From Paroedura picta (lineage: Eukaryota > Chordata > Lepidosauria > Squamata > Gekkonidae): a DNA stretch of 64,000 nt. The position numbers were made by a program, and so were the translations under genes. The stretch lies in contig NC_135372.1 of the NCBI RefSeq assembly GCF_049243985.1, positions 67,791,818 through 67,855,817 on the forward strand, in the 5' to 3' direction. Shown here piece after piece: positions 53,101 through 58,649 of the stretch. The notes below the pieces were generated by a model. The model saw only the letters and a program-made list of their open reading frames with translations. It was not told the origin of the DNA and searched no databases. The stretch's first letter is position 1; every line of letters begins with the position of its first letter.

Positions 53101-56054
53101 GGCCATGGTTTGGATTGTTGCAGTTGGTCATGACTGTATTTAAGAGGCAAATAAATGAATTGAAGCATGAATTATGTAATTCACTCACATTATTATTTAT
53201 TTTATTCATTTAGATTTTTATACCGCCATTCCCTATGGCTCTGGGCGGTTTACATAAAACATATTGGAACATTTACATAGAACACTCTCAAAATCAATAT
53301 AACAATAACAATAACATACCAACTAGAACAATTACTTTATTTGACACATGCAGATTTGTTGTTTCTTAAGGTATATGGAGGGTAGAACAATTTCAATGAA
53401 ATTTAATTTTTTAATTATAATGAAAAAGACTTAACTATTTTTAATGATTTCCCCAGATTTTATAATATGTATGTATGCTAGCTGGTTGATGTGATAATTG
53501 AAACATGTTCATTTGCAGTTACATAAAATGCACTCATCAGAAGCACTCTACAAAGCCTCTCATAGAATCATAGAGTTGGAAGGGGCCATACAGGCCATCT
53601 AGTCCAACCCCCTGCTCAATGCAGGATAAGCCCAAAGTATCCTAAAGCATCCAAGAAAAGTGTGTATCCAACCTTTGCTTGAAGACTGCCAGTGAGGGGG
53701 AGCTCACCACCTCCTTAGGCAGCCTATTCCACTGCTGAACTACTCTGACTGTGAAATTTTTCCCCCTGATATCTAGCTTATATCGTTGTACTTGTAGTTT
53801 AAACCCATTACTACTCTCAATAGCCAGCACATATGGTTAGTGCACAGCACAGTTAGGGATAAAAGGAAACTAATTGTGAATTCGATGCGTTTATTCCTTA
53901 CTTGATGACAAGCCTAGAATTTGACGAAGAGAGCTAGTAAACACTGGAAAGTAAATAGGCTGGGAAGTAAATAGTACATGATGGTGAAATACACTTTAGC
54001 AGAGTTTTCTTTAATGTCCGGCTTTTCACTACCTGAAGGAGTCCTAAAATGGCTTTACAAACACTTTTCCCTTCATCTCCCCACAACAGACACCCTGTGA
54101 GGACAGCGTTGCAGGCACAAGGCACGAAGCAGAAAAAATTAATTTGCAAAGAGCAGAGAGCTGCACATTTACTCATGGCGGTCTTTGAAATATTGAGGCT
54201 TATATTGTTTTAGGGGGTAATTTTATTAGGGGTTTTATGCACGTTTTGTAACCCGCCACGAGCCTTTTGGGAGTGGCGGGCTAGAAACTTAAATAATAAT
54301 AATAATAGTAATAATATCCACTCCAAGATATTGTGGGGGAAAGATAGGGTCACCACGAATCAATCATGCTCATTGCAAAGGCAAAATTTAAAGTACCCAA
54401 AATAAAAATGCAAATCGAATTCAGCGTAGAATGGAGGGATTCATTCAAACTGGGACTCGGTAAAAAGCCCCGTGCAGATTATACCGTGTGATAATTTGCT
54501 TATTCCAGGTTTTTTTTAAAAAAAGAAAGCCCACAATACCGCAAAATAAGACCTACAATACTAACTTCAAAAGTCAGACATTTCACTGAGTTTTTCTTTT
54601 TATACTAAAGAATTAAGCATTAATTTAGAACAAGACACAGGAAGATCTGTGAATGGTTCTCCCAAGCACTTCAACTCGTGAACAGCAAGTCCTGGAGTAC
54701 ATGGAATACACAGGAAGGAATGGTTTTACCTTTTGCTCCTGCACAGTTTTCTGGACTTTCTTCCAGAATCTTGCTGGAGCTTCTATTTTCCTTTCCTGTA
54801 TGTTTCTCCATTAAGGCATCACCTGAAGAACCAAAGTGGGGAAGATAACCCCCTTCCCTGCCTATACAAACCAAGGCCCCCACAACCGTTATGTGCCAAA
54901 CATGTTCAGGAGGTTAGTTTCCAGGTCACAGACATTTTGTGTAGTTTGACCGACAACTTGTAAACTTGTGTTTCTATAAATGATTTGTACTTTACTGGAT
55001 GCAAATATTATGTATGTATCTGAATTACTTTTGCAGTTAACATCTTACCAACTAATCTGTGTGATTCAAAATACATTCTCATTCTGCACACATTCTCAAA
55101 TTGCTTCTGTGGTAGGATTAATTGAATAAACTTTTAAAATAATTTTCACTCTCTTTACAGCTGTTTGAACCTTTGCCCTCTACTTCTAGACACAAGGTGG
55201 CTAACTTTACTCCCTGGACAGATTTAACAGCAGTTAGCAGCCAGAACATCATCAAAGCCTGTTCTAAGGTCAAATGTTGGACACATATTCCCAAAGTAAC
55301 AAATGACAGTTCTAAATTGATTTTTACTAGCTTTCCCCAGAGCATGATAAATAACTGTCATCATTAACACAAACACCTTACATATTATTATGCCATAATC
55401 AACAGCCAAATATACAGTACCACGAAGGCTGCAGAAAACTGGGTAAAGTATTTAAAACTGTATGCTGATAAGAAAACCAAGATTCAAGGATGTGGAAGAA
55501 TTTAGACTCTATTTACCACTAAAGAATAAAAGCTGTCAGAACTCTCCATTTAGTTTGTGCTTTTTTCTTTCAACAGTCAAATCTGTAAACTCATTAACAT
55601 CATTTACTCCGCAAAGCATATTTTGAAACTGAGTGGATGCTATGGCAACTAATGCAATTTCCTTAGACCACAACATGGAAAAATAGAGTATTGGTTTTTC
55701 AAATATATCTGTGCATTTACTTGAATAGATATGGTATTGCAGAGGCTTCTGATTAACTTTTGCTCTCTGACATATATAACCAACTGAAGTTTATCAGATG
55801 TACAACTGTTCTTAAATTGAAATTATTTGGAAGTTAACTCCAGGCAATTATACACATATATATGCTATTTCCCAAACAGGAATACACAGAAGAAGTAGCT
55901 GATTAAATGAAATAGTGTTAGGTAACAAAGCACCAACATCTCAACTCTGTATTACCTGATTTAGAGAAGAATACCAAGAGAGGGGAAGATCGAACACTCG
56001 TAAAGCTACTGTCTTCAAAGAAAACTGCGTCTCTCTGAAACCATCTTCTGACAT
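16918..56054 (-). CDS. MIGA1: Mitoguardin 1 (MIGA1/FAM73A), complete 15-exon coding region
   Basis: Outer-mitochondrial-membrane protein that promotes mitochondrial fusion and links mitochondria to the ER through VAP proteins (family knowledge). Coding exons, 5' to 3': 56054-55956, 52355-52178, 50721-50585, 47622-47496, 46716-46580, 45589-45466, 32436-32336, 30626-30508, 30385-30313, 28204-28118, 25432-25334, 25066-24932, 19157-19104, 17390-17274, 17136-16918. All junctions are GT-AG and phases agree; total 1806 nt, 601 residues plus stop. This equals human MIGA1 counted from its internal MSEETV methionine. Residues about 43-60 form a membrane helix followed by a basic HHFKRKRGKK patch; SFVSAAE (295-301) fits a phospho-FFAT motif; residues from about 302 to the end form the conserved C-terminal domain. 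Recognition is by similarity to the remembered human protein, strong in every exon. No break is seen, so the gene looks functional. Two extra candidate cassette exons lie in introns. Confidence 0.96.
17274..17390 (-). CDS. MIGA1: MIGA1 exon 15 (residues 491-529)
   Basis: Encodes VHDGFFAHFYAICEHISPVL... to EFCSFFK, matching human IPDGFFAHFYAICEHISPVL. Acceptor CCGCAG, donor GTATGC, phase 0. The following intron is only 137 nt. Confidence 0.97.
17583..18257. mobile_element. hAT-like non-autonomous DNA transposon
   Basis: In MIGA1 intron 14. Left end TCAGGCCCATTCCACAAG; right end read inward CTGAGGCCCATTCCGCACAA. The right end matches the 3' end of the 8887-11620 element at 17 of 20 positions, so they share a family. 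No transposase is seen. A clear target duplication was not found, so the edges are within a few bases at best. Confidence 0.5.
19104..19157 (-). CDS. MIGA1: MIGA1 exon 14, 54-nt micro-exon (residues 473-490)
   Basis: Encodes AVASSCWSVLKQKKQQMK, human AVASSCWSVLKQKRQQMK. At 18 codons it is the shortest coding exon. Acceptor TTTAG, donor GTAAAT, phase 0 at both ends, so skipping would keep the frame. Confidence 0.96.
19321..19366. repeat. Perfect 46-nt foldback in MIGA1 intron 13
   Basis: The 21-nt arm at 19321-19341 is the exact reverse complement of 19346-19366, separated by a 4-nt loop (AGCA at 19342-19345). Transcribed with MIGA1 it would form a perfect hairpin of one small-RNA length. It is not part of any transposon I recognise. 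It lies about 75 bp from the CR1 fragment starting near 19440. Confidence 0.9.
19440..20000 (-). mobile_element. CR1 LINE 3' portion, antisense to plus (sense with MIGA1)
   Basis: Read on the minus strand it carries the CR1 C-terminal region (KNFLTDP-like text near 19815; TNGLKFNQK-like text near 19855-19875; LKYLK-like text near 19935) followed by the 3' UTR, ending near CTAGTCTAGCCCACTG (about 19469). Many substitutions mark it as old. A poly(A)/poly(C) stretch at 19491-19530 interrupts it. Confidence 0.65.
20405..21345 (-). mobile_element. L2-type LINE, old
   Basis: Same antisense L2 region as 2313-3160, more diverged. Shared landmarks in plus-strand order: GCTCAAACCATATAGAGC, the CTGCAGCATTCTGCACC (Ala-Ala-rich QNAAAR) area, TAGTAATCTAGTCTAGGTG, and near 21070 the GCAGGACCCCAAAAG segment of the RT. 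Frames are broken throughout. Confidence 0.6.
21346..24285. other. MIGA1: MIGA1 intron 13, middle part, no feature recognised
   Basis: About 2.9 kb of intron with no exon, RNA gene or confident repeat. A G-tract (21415-21423), an AG run (about 22140-22151) and a possible LINE scrap near 23750-23820 are all I see. Confidence 0.35.
24290..24495 (+). mobile_element. CR1 LINE 3' end
   Basis: Contains AACAGAGGTTGGATAGCCAT (codons of the CR1 FKQRLDSH-type C-terminus), then GGGGGTTGGACTAGATGACC and CCTTCCAACTCTATGATTC, the CR1 3' terminus. It lies in MIGA1 intron 13, opposite to the gene. Confidence 0.75.
24932..25066 (-). CDS. MIGA1: MIGA1 exon 13 (residues 428-472)
   Basis: Encodes VKHINFYDVVLDFIFMDSFE... 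to LNSSFKET, matching human VKNLNFYDVVLDFILMDSFE. Acceptor TGTAG, donor GTAAGT, phase 0. Confidence 0.97.
25334..25432 (-). CDS. MIGA1: MIGA1 exon 12 (residues 395-427)
   Basis: Encodes NPKKFEEVFDEMISFLEQAD... to MELAAWG; human has NPKKFEDVFDEMIYFLEQTD... to MELAARG. The Arg-to-Trp change near the end is a small lineage difference. Acceptor TCACAG, donor GTAAGT. Confidence 0.96.
26895..27975 (-). mobile_element. CR1 LINE, 3' 1.1 kb, long open frame
   Basis: In MIGA1 intron 11, same strand as the gene. An open frame of 300 codons (27068-27970, minus) covers the RT second half and C-terminus of CR1: SSGVPQGSVLGPVFFNLFIN, a degenerate catalytic box LADD in place of FADD/YADD, then LNTMEKWANENKMQFN, DKCKVLHLG, RPHLEYCVQFW, KIERVQRRATKMI and RLDIRKK. 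The 3' end near 26897 has the ATCATAGAGTTGGAAGGGG signature. It is 5'-truncated near 27975. The intact frame suggests a fairly recent insertion, but the piece cannot be autonomous. Confidence 0.88.
28118..28204 (-). CDS. MIGA1: MIGA1 exon 11 (residues 366-394)
   Basis: Encodes VILSDTANRLFLAESGRKIL... to RARK, near-identical to human VILSESANRIFLAESGRKIL. Acceptor TTCCAG, donor GTAAAT; both ends in phase 0. A CR1 insertion ends 143 bp downstream of it. Confidence 0.97.
28479..28498. repeat. Poly(C) tract
   Basis: A C homopolymer of about 15 within MIGA1 intron 10. Similar C or G runs at 4911, 5187, 21415, 21901, 38332 and 59239 are typical slippage sites where sequence may be inexact. Confidence 0.6.
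28560..28675 (+). repeat. L2-like LINE 3' tail
   Basis: GTAAGCCACCTTGAACC followed by AAAATCATTTTTTATTTATT, the 3' terminus type shared by L2-related copies in this window. No coding remnant next to it. Confidence 0.45.
28935..29115 (-). mobile_element. Possible L2/CR1-like ORF scrap
   Basis: The plus-strand text CCCATGGCCAGGCCAGAAAC and GGACTGGAATGGGTCCA resembles the antisense of the ORF2 segment just upstream of the RT core in L2-type LINEs. The match is short and old. Confidence 0.3.
29575..29715 (+). repeat. Old SINE-like repeat
   Basis: CTTGATCAGACCAGTGGTCC then ATCTAGTTTAGCATC is a motif pair recurring in sauropsid genomes (also near 60850). No clear tRNA boxes remain. Confidence 0.35.
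30313..30385 (-). CDS. MIGA1: MIGA1 exon 10 (residues 341-365)
   Basis: Encodes (R)TEMLECLGDSDFLAKLHCIRQAFQ, identical to human as remembered. Acceptor GTGCAG, donor GTAAAG. Only 122 nt of intron separates it from exon 9. Confidence 0.97.
30508..30626 (-). CDS. MIGA1: MIGA1 exon 9 (residues 302-340)
   Basis: Encodes LAEHKESRNSYHLDSFCHCP... to EEGKIYSRVL; the arginine codon is split AG|G with exon 10. SFCHCPLYEEAM aligns with human SLCHCPFYEEAM. Acceptor TTCTAG, donor GTATTT. Confidence 0.95.
31541..31936. mobile_element. Non-autonomous hAT element (CAGTGGTCC family), copy 3
   Basis: In MIGA1 intron 8. Left end CCGTGTTCCCCAACC, right end read inward CACTGGTCCCTAGCC, a diverged version of the family ends. 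GTCTATAC (31533-31540) and GTGCATAC (31937-31944) are a likely decayed 8-bp duplication (6 of 8). The GC-rich interior contains repeated CAGCGGGCACAAACGC-type units, which explains the stacked chance open frames on both strands. The mismatched ends make it the oldest of the four copies. Confidence 0.7.
32095..32165 (+). repeat. L2-like LINE 3' tail
   Basis: GTGATCCACCTTGGGTCC then CACATAATAAATG, the short 3'-terminal signature seen in other L2-like tails here. Confidence 0.4.
32336..32436 (-). CDS. MIGA1: MIGA1 exon 8, FFAT-like motif (residues 268-301)
   Basis: Encodes (D)KDTDITVKDNTDEF... and ends in STDSFVSAAE. SFVSAAE matches the phospho-FFAT pattern in which a Ser/Thr replaces the acidic fourth position; mitoguardins are known to bind ER VAP proteins this way. 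Human has SFASAAE here. Acceptor TTTAAG, donor GTATGT. Confidence 0.95.
33252..33624. mobile_element. Non-autonomous hAT element (CAGTGGTCC family), copy 4
   Basis: In MIGA1 intron 7. Begins CAGTGGTCCCCAACCTTTTT and ends GGGTTGGGGACCACTG. It is bounded by an exact 8-bp duplication TTGTAGAC (33244-33251 and 33625-33632). 373 bp, GC-rich, no transposase. The exact duplication and matching ends argue for a fairly recent insertion. Confidence 0.92.
34130..36380. other. MIGA1: MIGA1 intron 7 segment, little recognised
   Basis: A repeat scrap (AAAAGTCCCATTGGACTC then GACCAACACAGCTACCCACC, about 34140-34195) of a type frequent in reptile genomes, a short CA/TA run near 34523-34555 and an AAT-rich run near 34815-34845. 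Otherwise no exon or repeat recognised. Confidence 0.35.
36385..36916 (+). mobile_element. Helitron-like non-autonomous element, copy A
   Basis: Starts 5' TCTTTAAACCG after an A and ends with a subterminal hairpin (GCCCGCTGCA...TGCAGCGGGC), then TTGATTA and CTAG, followed by T. A 5' TC, a 3' hairpin a few bases before CTRR and insertion between A and T are the accepted Helitron signs. The 532-bp interior is very GC-rich, with repeated GCGAAGCGCCTCTCGCCGC-type blocks in both orientations and no Rep/helicase gene. It lies in MIGA1 intron 7. Confidence 0.6.
36930..38250. other. MIGA1: MIGA1 intron 7 segment, nothing firm
   Basis: Purine-rich stretch (about 37680-37900, many GGAGAAG/AAAGTG runs on the plus strand) gives chance frames on the minus strand. 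A short LINE-like tail (about 37000-37065) ends in AATAAATAAGTAAAATAAA. No gene seen. Confidence 0.3.
38262..38443. mobile_element. Short non-autonomous DNA element, 182 bp
   Basis: Left AGAGTTCCCAGCT and right GGTTGGCAGCCCT form a decayed inverted repeat. Inside are GCCATTTTCTCCAGGG and a CTGGAGATTAACTGGA/TGGAGATCTCC segment typical of a short repeat common in reptiles. No coding capacity. Confidence 0.45.
38685..38790 (+). mobile_element. L2-type LINE C-terminal scrap
   Basis: CATGGAGCTGTTCCACCAGG followed by CCTATGATTGAGGCCAGG corresponds to the ELFHQAY...GQ end of L2 ORF2 seen intact at 2313. Short and old. Confidence 0.5.
39007..39533 (+). mobile_element. Helitron-like non-autonomous element, copy B
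   Basis: 5' TCTATAAGGTGG; 3' end with hairpin (CATTGCATCC...GGATGCATTGG), then GCTTTACAG and CTAG, followed by T. The base before TC is C rather than the expected A, so the left edge is uncertain. GC-rich interior with no helicase; the open frames at 38950-39584 are compositional. MIGA1 intron 7. Confidence 0.5.
40630..42010 (+). mobile_element. L2-type LINE, old and broken
   Basis: Plus-strand pieces in L2 order: AVVHPPLKKPTLDLGELNNC near 40690, ISKIPFLSQ near 40757, then a FGPSYGLETALITVMDNL-type piece near 40860, C-terminal LHMLPIYFWA-like text near 41560-41590, VWTFKTLYGLGSA-like text near 41610-41640, and a tail near 41900-42020. Many stops. MIGA1 intron 7, opposite to the gene. Confidence 0.6.
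42220..42422 (-). mobile_element. L2 LINE, inverted 5' part
   Basis: Antisense L2 sequence (TGGATGTGGAATCTCCACGG, then TACAGAAATCCAGCCTGG), the same segment that appears antisense at about 2640-2790. It abuts a sense-oriented L2 piece at 42423, giving a head-to-head inversion. Confidence 0.7.
42423..43212 (+). mobile_element. L2 LINE 3' part, split by a SINE
   Basis: Sense L2: FKAIRGQGPVYLRDRLPAYA near 42423, then WPPPGGTSSQKR-type and LFHQAFG text up to 42682, the L2 3' UTR, and after the SINE at 42851-43135 the terminal AACCACCCTGAGCC and AATAAATAAATAAAATG tail. The coding part continues directly from the segment that is inverted at 42220-42422. Confidence 0.75.
42851..43135 (+). mobile_element. 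tRNA-derived SINE with Bov-B-like 3' end, inserted in L2
   Basis: Full-length: AGCCTCTTGTGGCGCAGAG head, box B GGGAGTTCAATCCC, tail with three ACCTTT units. A 13-bp duplication TTACTATATGTAT (42838-42850 and 43136-43148) lies within the L2 3' UTR. Close to the 62867 copy, so probably recent. Confidence 0.92.
43220..45465. other. MIGA1: MIGA1 intron 7, exon-7-proximal part
   Basis: Mostly unrecognised. A repeat scrap at about 44632-44700 (GGGGCTCATGGGAATTGTAG then ACATCTGGAGGACCACAGG) is a common reptile repeat motif. No exon or RNA gene seen. Confidence 0.35.
45466..45589 (-). CDS. MIGA1: MIGA1 exon 7 (residues 227-267)
   Basis: Encodes DIISAEFIHKLESLLQRAY... to ACDPASFANDI, a coiled-coil-like helix matching human DIISTEFIHKLEALLQRAY. 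Acceptor CTTCAG, donor GTGAGT. It is followed by a 13-kb intron, the longest of the gene. Confidence 0.96.
46246..46336 (-). other. MIGA1: Candidate MIGA1 cassette (poison) exon, 91 nt
   Basis: Minus-strand segment in intron 6 bounded by a pyrimidine-rich acceptor ending GGGAAG and a strong donor (CACCT then GTAAGC). Joined to exon 6 in phase, it reads 30 open codons, KLLDPIDEKDD... to SSFSKTEGIT, acidic and serine-rich. Its last base plus GA of exon 7 then make TGA. Being 91 nt, it cannot be included without stopping translation. It looks more like coding sequence than the surrounding intron, but I do not recall it in human MIGA1. It could be a regulated poison exon, an alternative end giving a membrane-anchored short form, or chance. 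Confidence 0.35.
46580..46716 (-). CDS. MIGA1: MIGA1 exon 6 (residues 181-226)
   Basis: Encodes (G)MELFEEALQRWEQALTF..., a helical segment nearly identical to human, ending in GAGDAIAEESVE. Acceptor TTCCAG, donor GTGAGT, ends in phase 0. The candidate cassette exon 46246-46336 lies in the next intron. Confidence 0.96.
47496..47622 (-). CDS. MIGA1: MIGA1 exon 5 (residues 139-180)
   Basis: Encodes VQSATSCPSCVCVNSNSW... to NIPVTTPENLYLM, close to human VQSVNSCHSCACGNSNSW... The NIPVTTPENLYLMG block is nearly invariant. Donor GTAAGT; the glycine codon is split with exon 6. Confidence 0.96.
47755..48765 (+). mobile_element. CR1 LINE, 3' 1 kb, broken
   Basis: In MIGA1 intron 4, opposite to the gene. 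CR1 pieces in order: RLENWAKMNKMKFK near 47780, KCQVLYLSRQN near 47826, a DLGVLVDHTLN-type piece near 47915, FGPHT.KKDVDKL near 48100, RGYDSLLQV near 48247, a WKKFLAIKAVPQWKKLPWEV stretch near 48366, then GTTGGACTAGATGACCC near 48714 and the terminal CTATGATTC. A 22-bp direct duplication (47950-47971 and 47972-47993) and other breaks disrupt the frame. Confidence 0.78.
47950..47993. repeat. 22-bp tandem duplication inside CR1
   Basis: Two exact 22-bp copies side by side within the CR1 at 47755-48765. It adds 22 bp, so it shifts the CR1 frame; it arose after the CR1 inserted or in its source copy. Confidence 0.85.
50585..50721 (-). CDS. MIGA1: MIGA1 exon 4, Ser-rich linker (residues 93-138)
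   Basis: Encodes SSCSSSRQNLTLSLSS... to GSVQSLAS, a low-complexity serine-rich linker matching human. The acceptor at TTTCAG was chosen over a second CCAG five bases on because it alone keeps the frame. Donor GTAAGT; ends in phase 0. Confidence 0.94.
51345..51402 (+). mobile_element. CR1 LINE extreme 3' end
   Basis: GATGGCCTGTATGACCCCCT then CCCAACTCTATGATTCTATAG, the last tens of bases of CR1. In MIGA1 intron 3. Confidence 0.55.
52178..52355 (-). CDS. MIGA1: MIGA1 exon 3, membrane anchor (residues 34-92)
   Basis: Encodes VKIPTGLKKLIVVTAVSAIS..., the N-terminal membrane helix (about 43-60) and the basic patch HHFKRKRGKK. A hydrophobic helix followed by positive charge is the usual layout of an outer-membrane anchor. 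Acceptor ATAAAG, donor GTATGT; leaves one base of the next codon. Confidence 0.95.
53190..53265 (-). mobile_element. L2 LINE 3'-tail fragment
   Basis: TTATTTATTTTATTCATTTAG then ATACCGCCATTCCCTATGG and CTCTGGGCGGTTTACA, the reversed L2 3' end as at 15166. In MIGA1 intron 2. Confidence 0.6.
53560..53825 (-). mobile_element. CR1 LINE 3' end
   Basis: Starts AGAATCATAGAGTTGGAAGG and continues for about 260 bp almost identically to the 26895 copy, encoding on the minus strand SSNGFKLQVQRYKLDI and FTVRVVQQWNRLPKEVV. High similarity between the two means they derive from closely related CR1 source copies. In MIGA1 intron 2. Confidence 0.82.
54190..54315 (+). repeat. L2-like LINE 3' tail
   Basis: GTAACCCGCCACGAGCC then GGGAGTGGCGGGCTAG and an (AAT)n tail. 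In MIGA1 intron 2. Confidence 0.5.
54730..54822 (-). other. MIGA1: Candidate MIGA1 cassette exon in intron 2, 93 nt
   Basis: Strong acceptor (GGTTCTTCAG) and plausible donor (AAAAG then GTAAAA) bound 93 nt. After exon 2 it reads GTG ATG CCT TAA, stopping at once. After that stop the same frame is open for 27 codons and runs in phase into exon 3, although it has no ATG. It might be an alternative 5' exon or a poison exon; chance splice sites remain likely. Confidence 0.22.
54830..55950. other. MIGA1: MIGA1 intron 2, 5' part, nothing recognised
   Basis: Intronic DNA with no exon or repeat recognised between the candidate cassette exon and exon 2. Confidence 0.35.
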
Positions 56055-56059
56055 GGCTC
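55956..56059 (-). CDS. MIGA1: MIGA1 exon 2, start codon (residues 1-33)
   Basis: Five bases of 5' UTR (GAGCC) then ATG at 56054. Encodes MSEDGFRETQFSLKT... to SSLNQ, matching human MSEETVSESQFSLKT... The acceptor (AAGAAG) has a weak pyrimidine tract; the donor is CAG then GTAATA. It ends in phase 0, so exon 3 starts with a full codon. The LRVFDLPLSWY stretch is nearly invariant against human. Confidence 0.93.
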
Positions 56060-57233
56060 CTTCTTTCCCATAGCATCATTATGTAATTAAGTCAAAATCA
56101 TATTACCAACACAGTGTTGGATTTAGTCTGCGAACAAGGTAGATATATTAGACTGTACAATAATTCAGTCCTTTCAGTGGCTTCAGTCTTCTTCTCAGGG
56201 TTCAAAGTTTACCTAGAGAGGGCTTGCAGTAGAATGCCATTACTGAGAAAACAAGATTAAGGGAACACCCTTCAAACTCTTCTGTAAAAGCTAACAACTG
56301 TGCAAAAGAATAGATATGGTAACTGGATCCAGAAACTTGTGTAAATTCACTTTCTCAAGGAATAGCCTCCAGTACCATTTTGAAAATCATGTCAACCACA
56401 GGTAGAAAAAATAGCCACCTTATTTAAAAGGTATTTCAGCATTTTGCCCCAATTATCGGCTAGAAAGATTGATGGTATTTTAGATTAAAGTAATCTAGGT
56501 AATATTTTAAAGCTCCCTAAGCAGCTTTGTTTCACACAAAGGTATTAAAGAATCCATAAACCTCACAAAGAATATGTTCTTTCTTCACAGAAAATCAGAA
56601 ACTAGAATTTATCTCAAAACTGTAGAGAAAAAAATACTCCTAAGAATTTTCCCTGGATATATGGTACTGGAGTTTTCTATGCCTCACCTACTTCCCCCTC
56701 CACCAAACCCTCAATTTGTGATATTACACCCAAATGGGTTCACACCATCTTTCTTCTCTAATGCTGGACTGCCAGCCCTGTCCCTTTTAATGTAAGTCCT
56801 ATTAGCAAGGAGTGAGATGAGGAAAAAGAAACACAGCATCTAACATTTAAAATTAAGAGATACACAGCCCCATTTCATTGTTTCCAGTTGGGTTATGTAC
56901 CCAGTTTGTATAACTCACTGAAAGACAACAGCTAACATATATAGTTGAATTGCAGAGGAACCTCTCCTAACGAAATAACAAAGCAGCCACTGACAAATTC
57001 AGACAGGATGGCCAAATATCCCTCTCTTTAAAGGCCACCGCTTAACCCAAAGCCCCCAATTCCATACCCCCTTTTCTCCACAATGCTACAAATCATAACA
57101 ATGTCAGACTCCGAAAAATTCCGGCTCTTAAATAGGATCCCAAATTGCAGGCCTACATGATATCTGAAAAACGCAACGCGTTCATTTCCCCGGAGCATTA
57201 TACAGGGCTTGGAGAGAGTCGCCGCCTGCTTAC

Positions 57234-57420
57234 CTGCCTCCTGCAATAGGCTGGAAAATTCCCCTTCCTTTTGGCGTGCCAAATCGAAACAGCGCCTGAG
57301 AATACCAGCTTCCCCTGGTCACCTCCCAGGTACTGCATCCAACAGCTACCGCAAACCAAAACAAGCCACTCCGCGAATTTTCCTTTGCATCAGCCGTAGC
57401 CCGACGCTATTATAGGCTGC
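57234..57420 (-). other. MIGA1: MIGA1 exon 1 (non-coding), with promoter nearby
   Basis: On the minus strand a good donor (GGAGGCAG then GTAAGC) ends at 57234. Its last base plus the first two bases of exon 2 (GA of GAGCCATG) make GGA GCC ATG, the Gly-Ala-Met seen at this junction in human MIGA1. The joined frame is open upstream for 30 codons to a TGA near 57321 but holds no ATG, so translation should start at 56054. The 5' limit is unknown; 57420 is a guess from the local CpG rise. Confidence 0.6.
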
Positions 57421-57424
57421 TTTG

Positions 57425-58645
57425 AGAGAGGAAAAAAAAGAAAGAAAAGAAATGTGGTGGAGGAAAGTACCATAGAGGTAGAAAGACTAGAGAAAACACA
57501 TGCTTGGGTTTCCGGTTTCATTTGGGCTCCGCAGCTGTCTGTGTTACGATTGATCAACGTGAAATCATTCAACGGAAAGCCGGAAGGCATGAGACTGAGA
57601 AGTCAATTACAGTTTAATTAGATTGAGTTTTGCTGCACCTTGCGGTATATTTTCTTGGATTTTTTCCCCTGCTGGGAATCCAGCCAAAATATACAAGATT
57701 GCAGGAAAACGAATCCTATTTAAATTGCCCCCAAAATTGCCACTTTCTCACTCCGGCTCTGAATTAAATACAGGTCTGTTGTGCCTCGTGCGCTTGCATG
57801 TAGACATAGTTCGTCATTAAAAGAAATCGGGGCGGATGGATTTTCAAAATGACATTTAACCCTGAGTGTTTGTACATTTTGGGTATTACAGTTTATTTCA
57901 CCAGTAGTTGTTAAAGCATTTATTAGAGACAAATTTTGAGTACCTATGAAATTCACCCTTTTGAAATTAGAGACCACCAACCCAAACTTCAAATATGGGA
58001 TTAGGAGGATGAGAACAATGGATTACATTGCAAGGTTGCGGTAAAATATTCCCGGTCTTCTCTCTCTGCAGTATGGGGCTAACAGAAGAGTACCGCTGCT
58101 GTAAACCACTCAGTTCCTCTAACTCGGTATCTTCTAGATCTAGAAAATTGCAATAATGGCACCGGGGTGTACGTGCAGTTACAAGGCAATTTCAAAAAGC
58201 AGCCCCCCCCCCCAAAAAAAACATGCAGTAAAAACTGAGCTCAGTCACCTTATTTATATGATGGCTGTCATTTCATCATAAATCCCTGGATTTTTGCATT
58301 GTCTTCCGACTTGTATTTTTTATGACAGATAGGCTAGGCGTCAAGAAACCCCACCTTGTCTAGTACTTTTGTCTATATGACAAGAAAAGGGAAACAGCTG
58401 GGAAACCCCTTCCAGAACCAAAGGAAAGGATAACATGATGGCTGTGTTTGCCCAGAAAGCTGATACCTTGAATAAAATTGTATTGGGCTTAGAAGTGCCA
58501 GTGGACTCAATCTTCCTTACACGGTAAGTAACGTGTATGTTTCTGAGCGACATTGCTGGGGACATTGCTGGGGAGCTAAACCTCCATTCTCAATGTGTGT
58601 TCTGCATAAACGTCAAGTCCATTATTTATTCTACATCGACTGCTG
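57425..58645. other. Upstream of MIGA1, no gene seen
   Basis: Between MIGA1 exon 1 and the CpG-rich block. Contains a C/A homopolymer pair (58204-58220), a 14-bp palindrome TTCTAGATCTAGAA (about 58133-58146) and a repeat scrap GAAGTGCCAGTGGACTC (about 58491). Confidence 0.35.
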
Positions 58646-58649
58646 CAAC

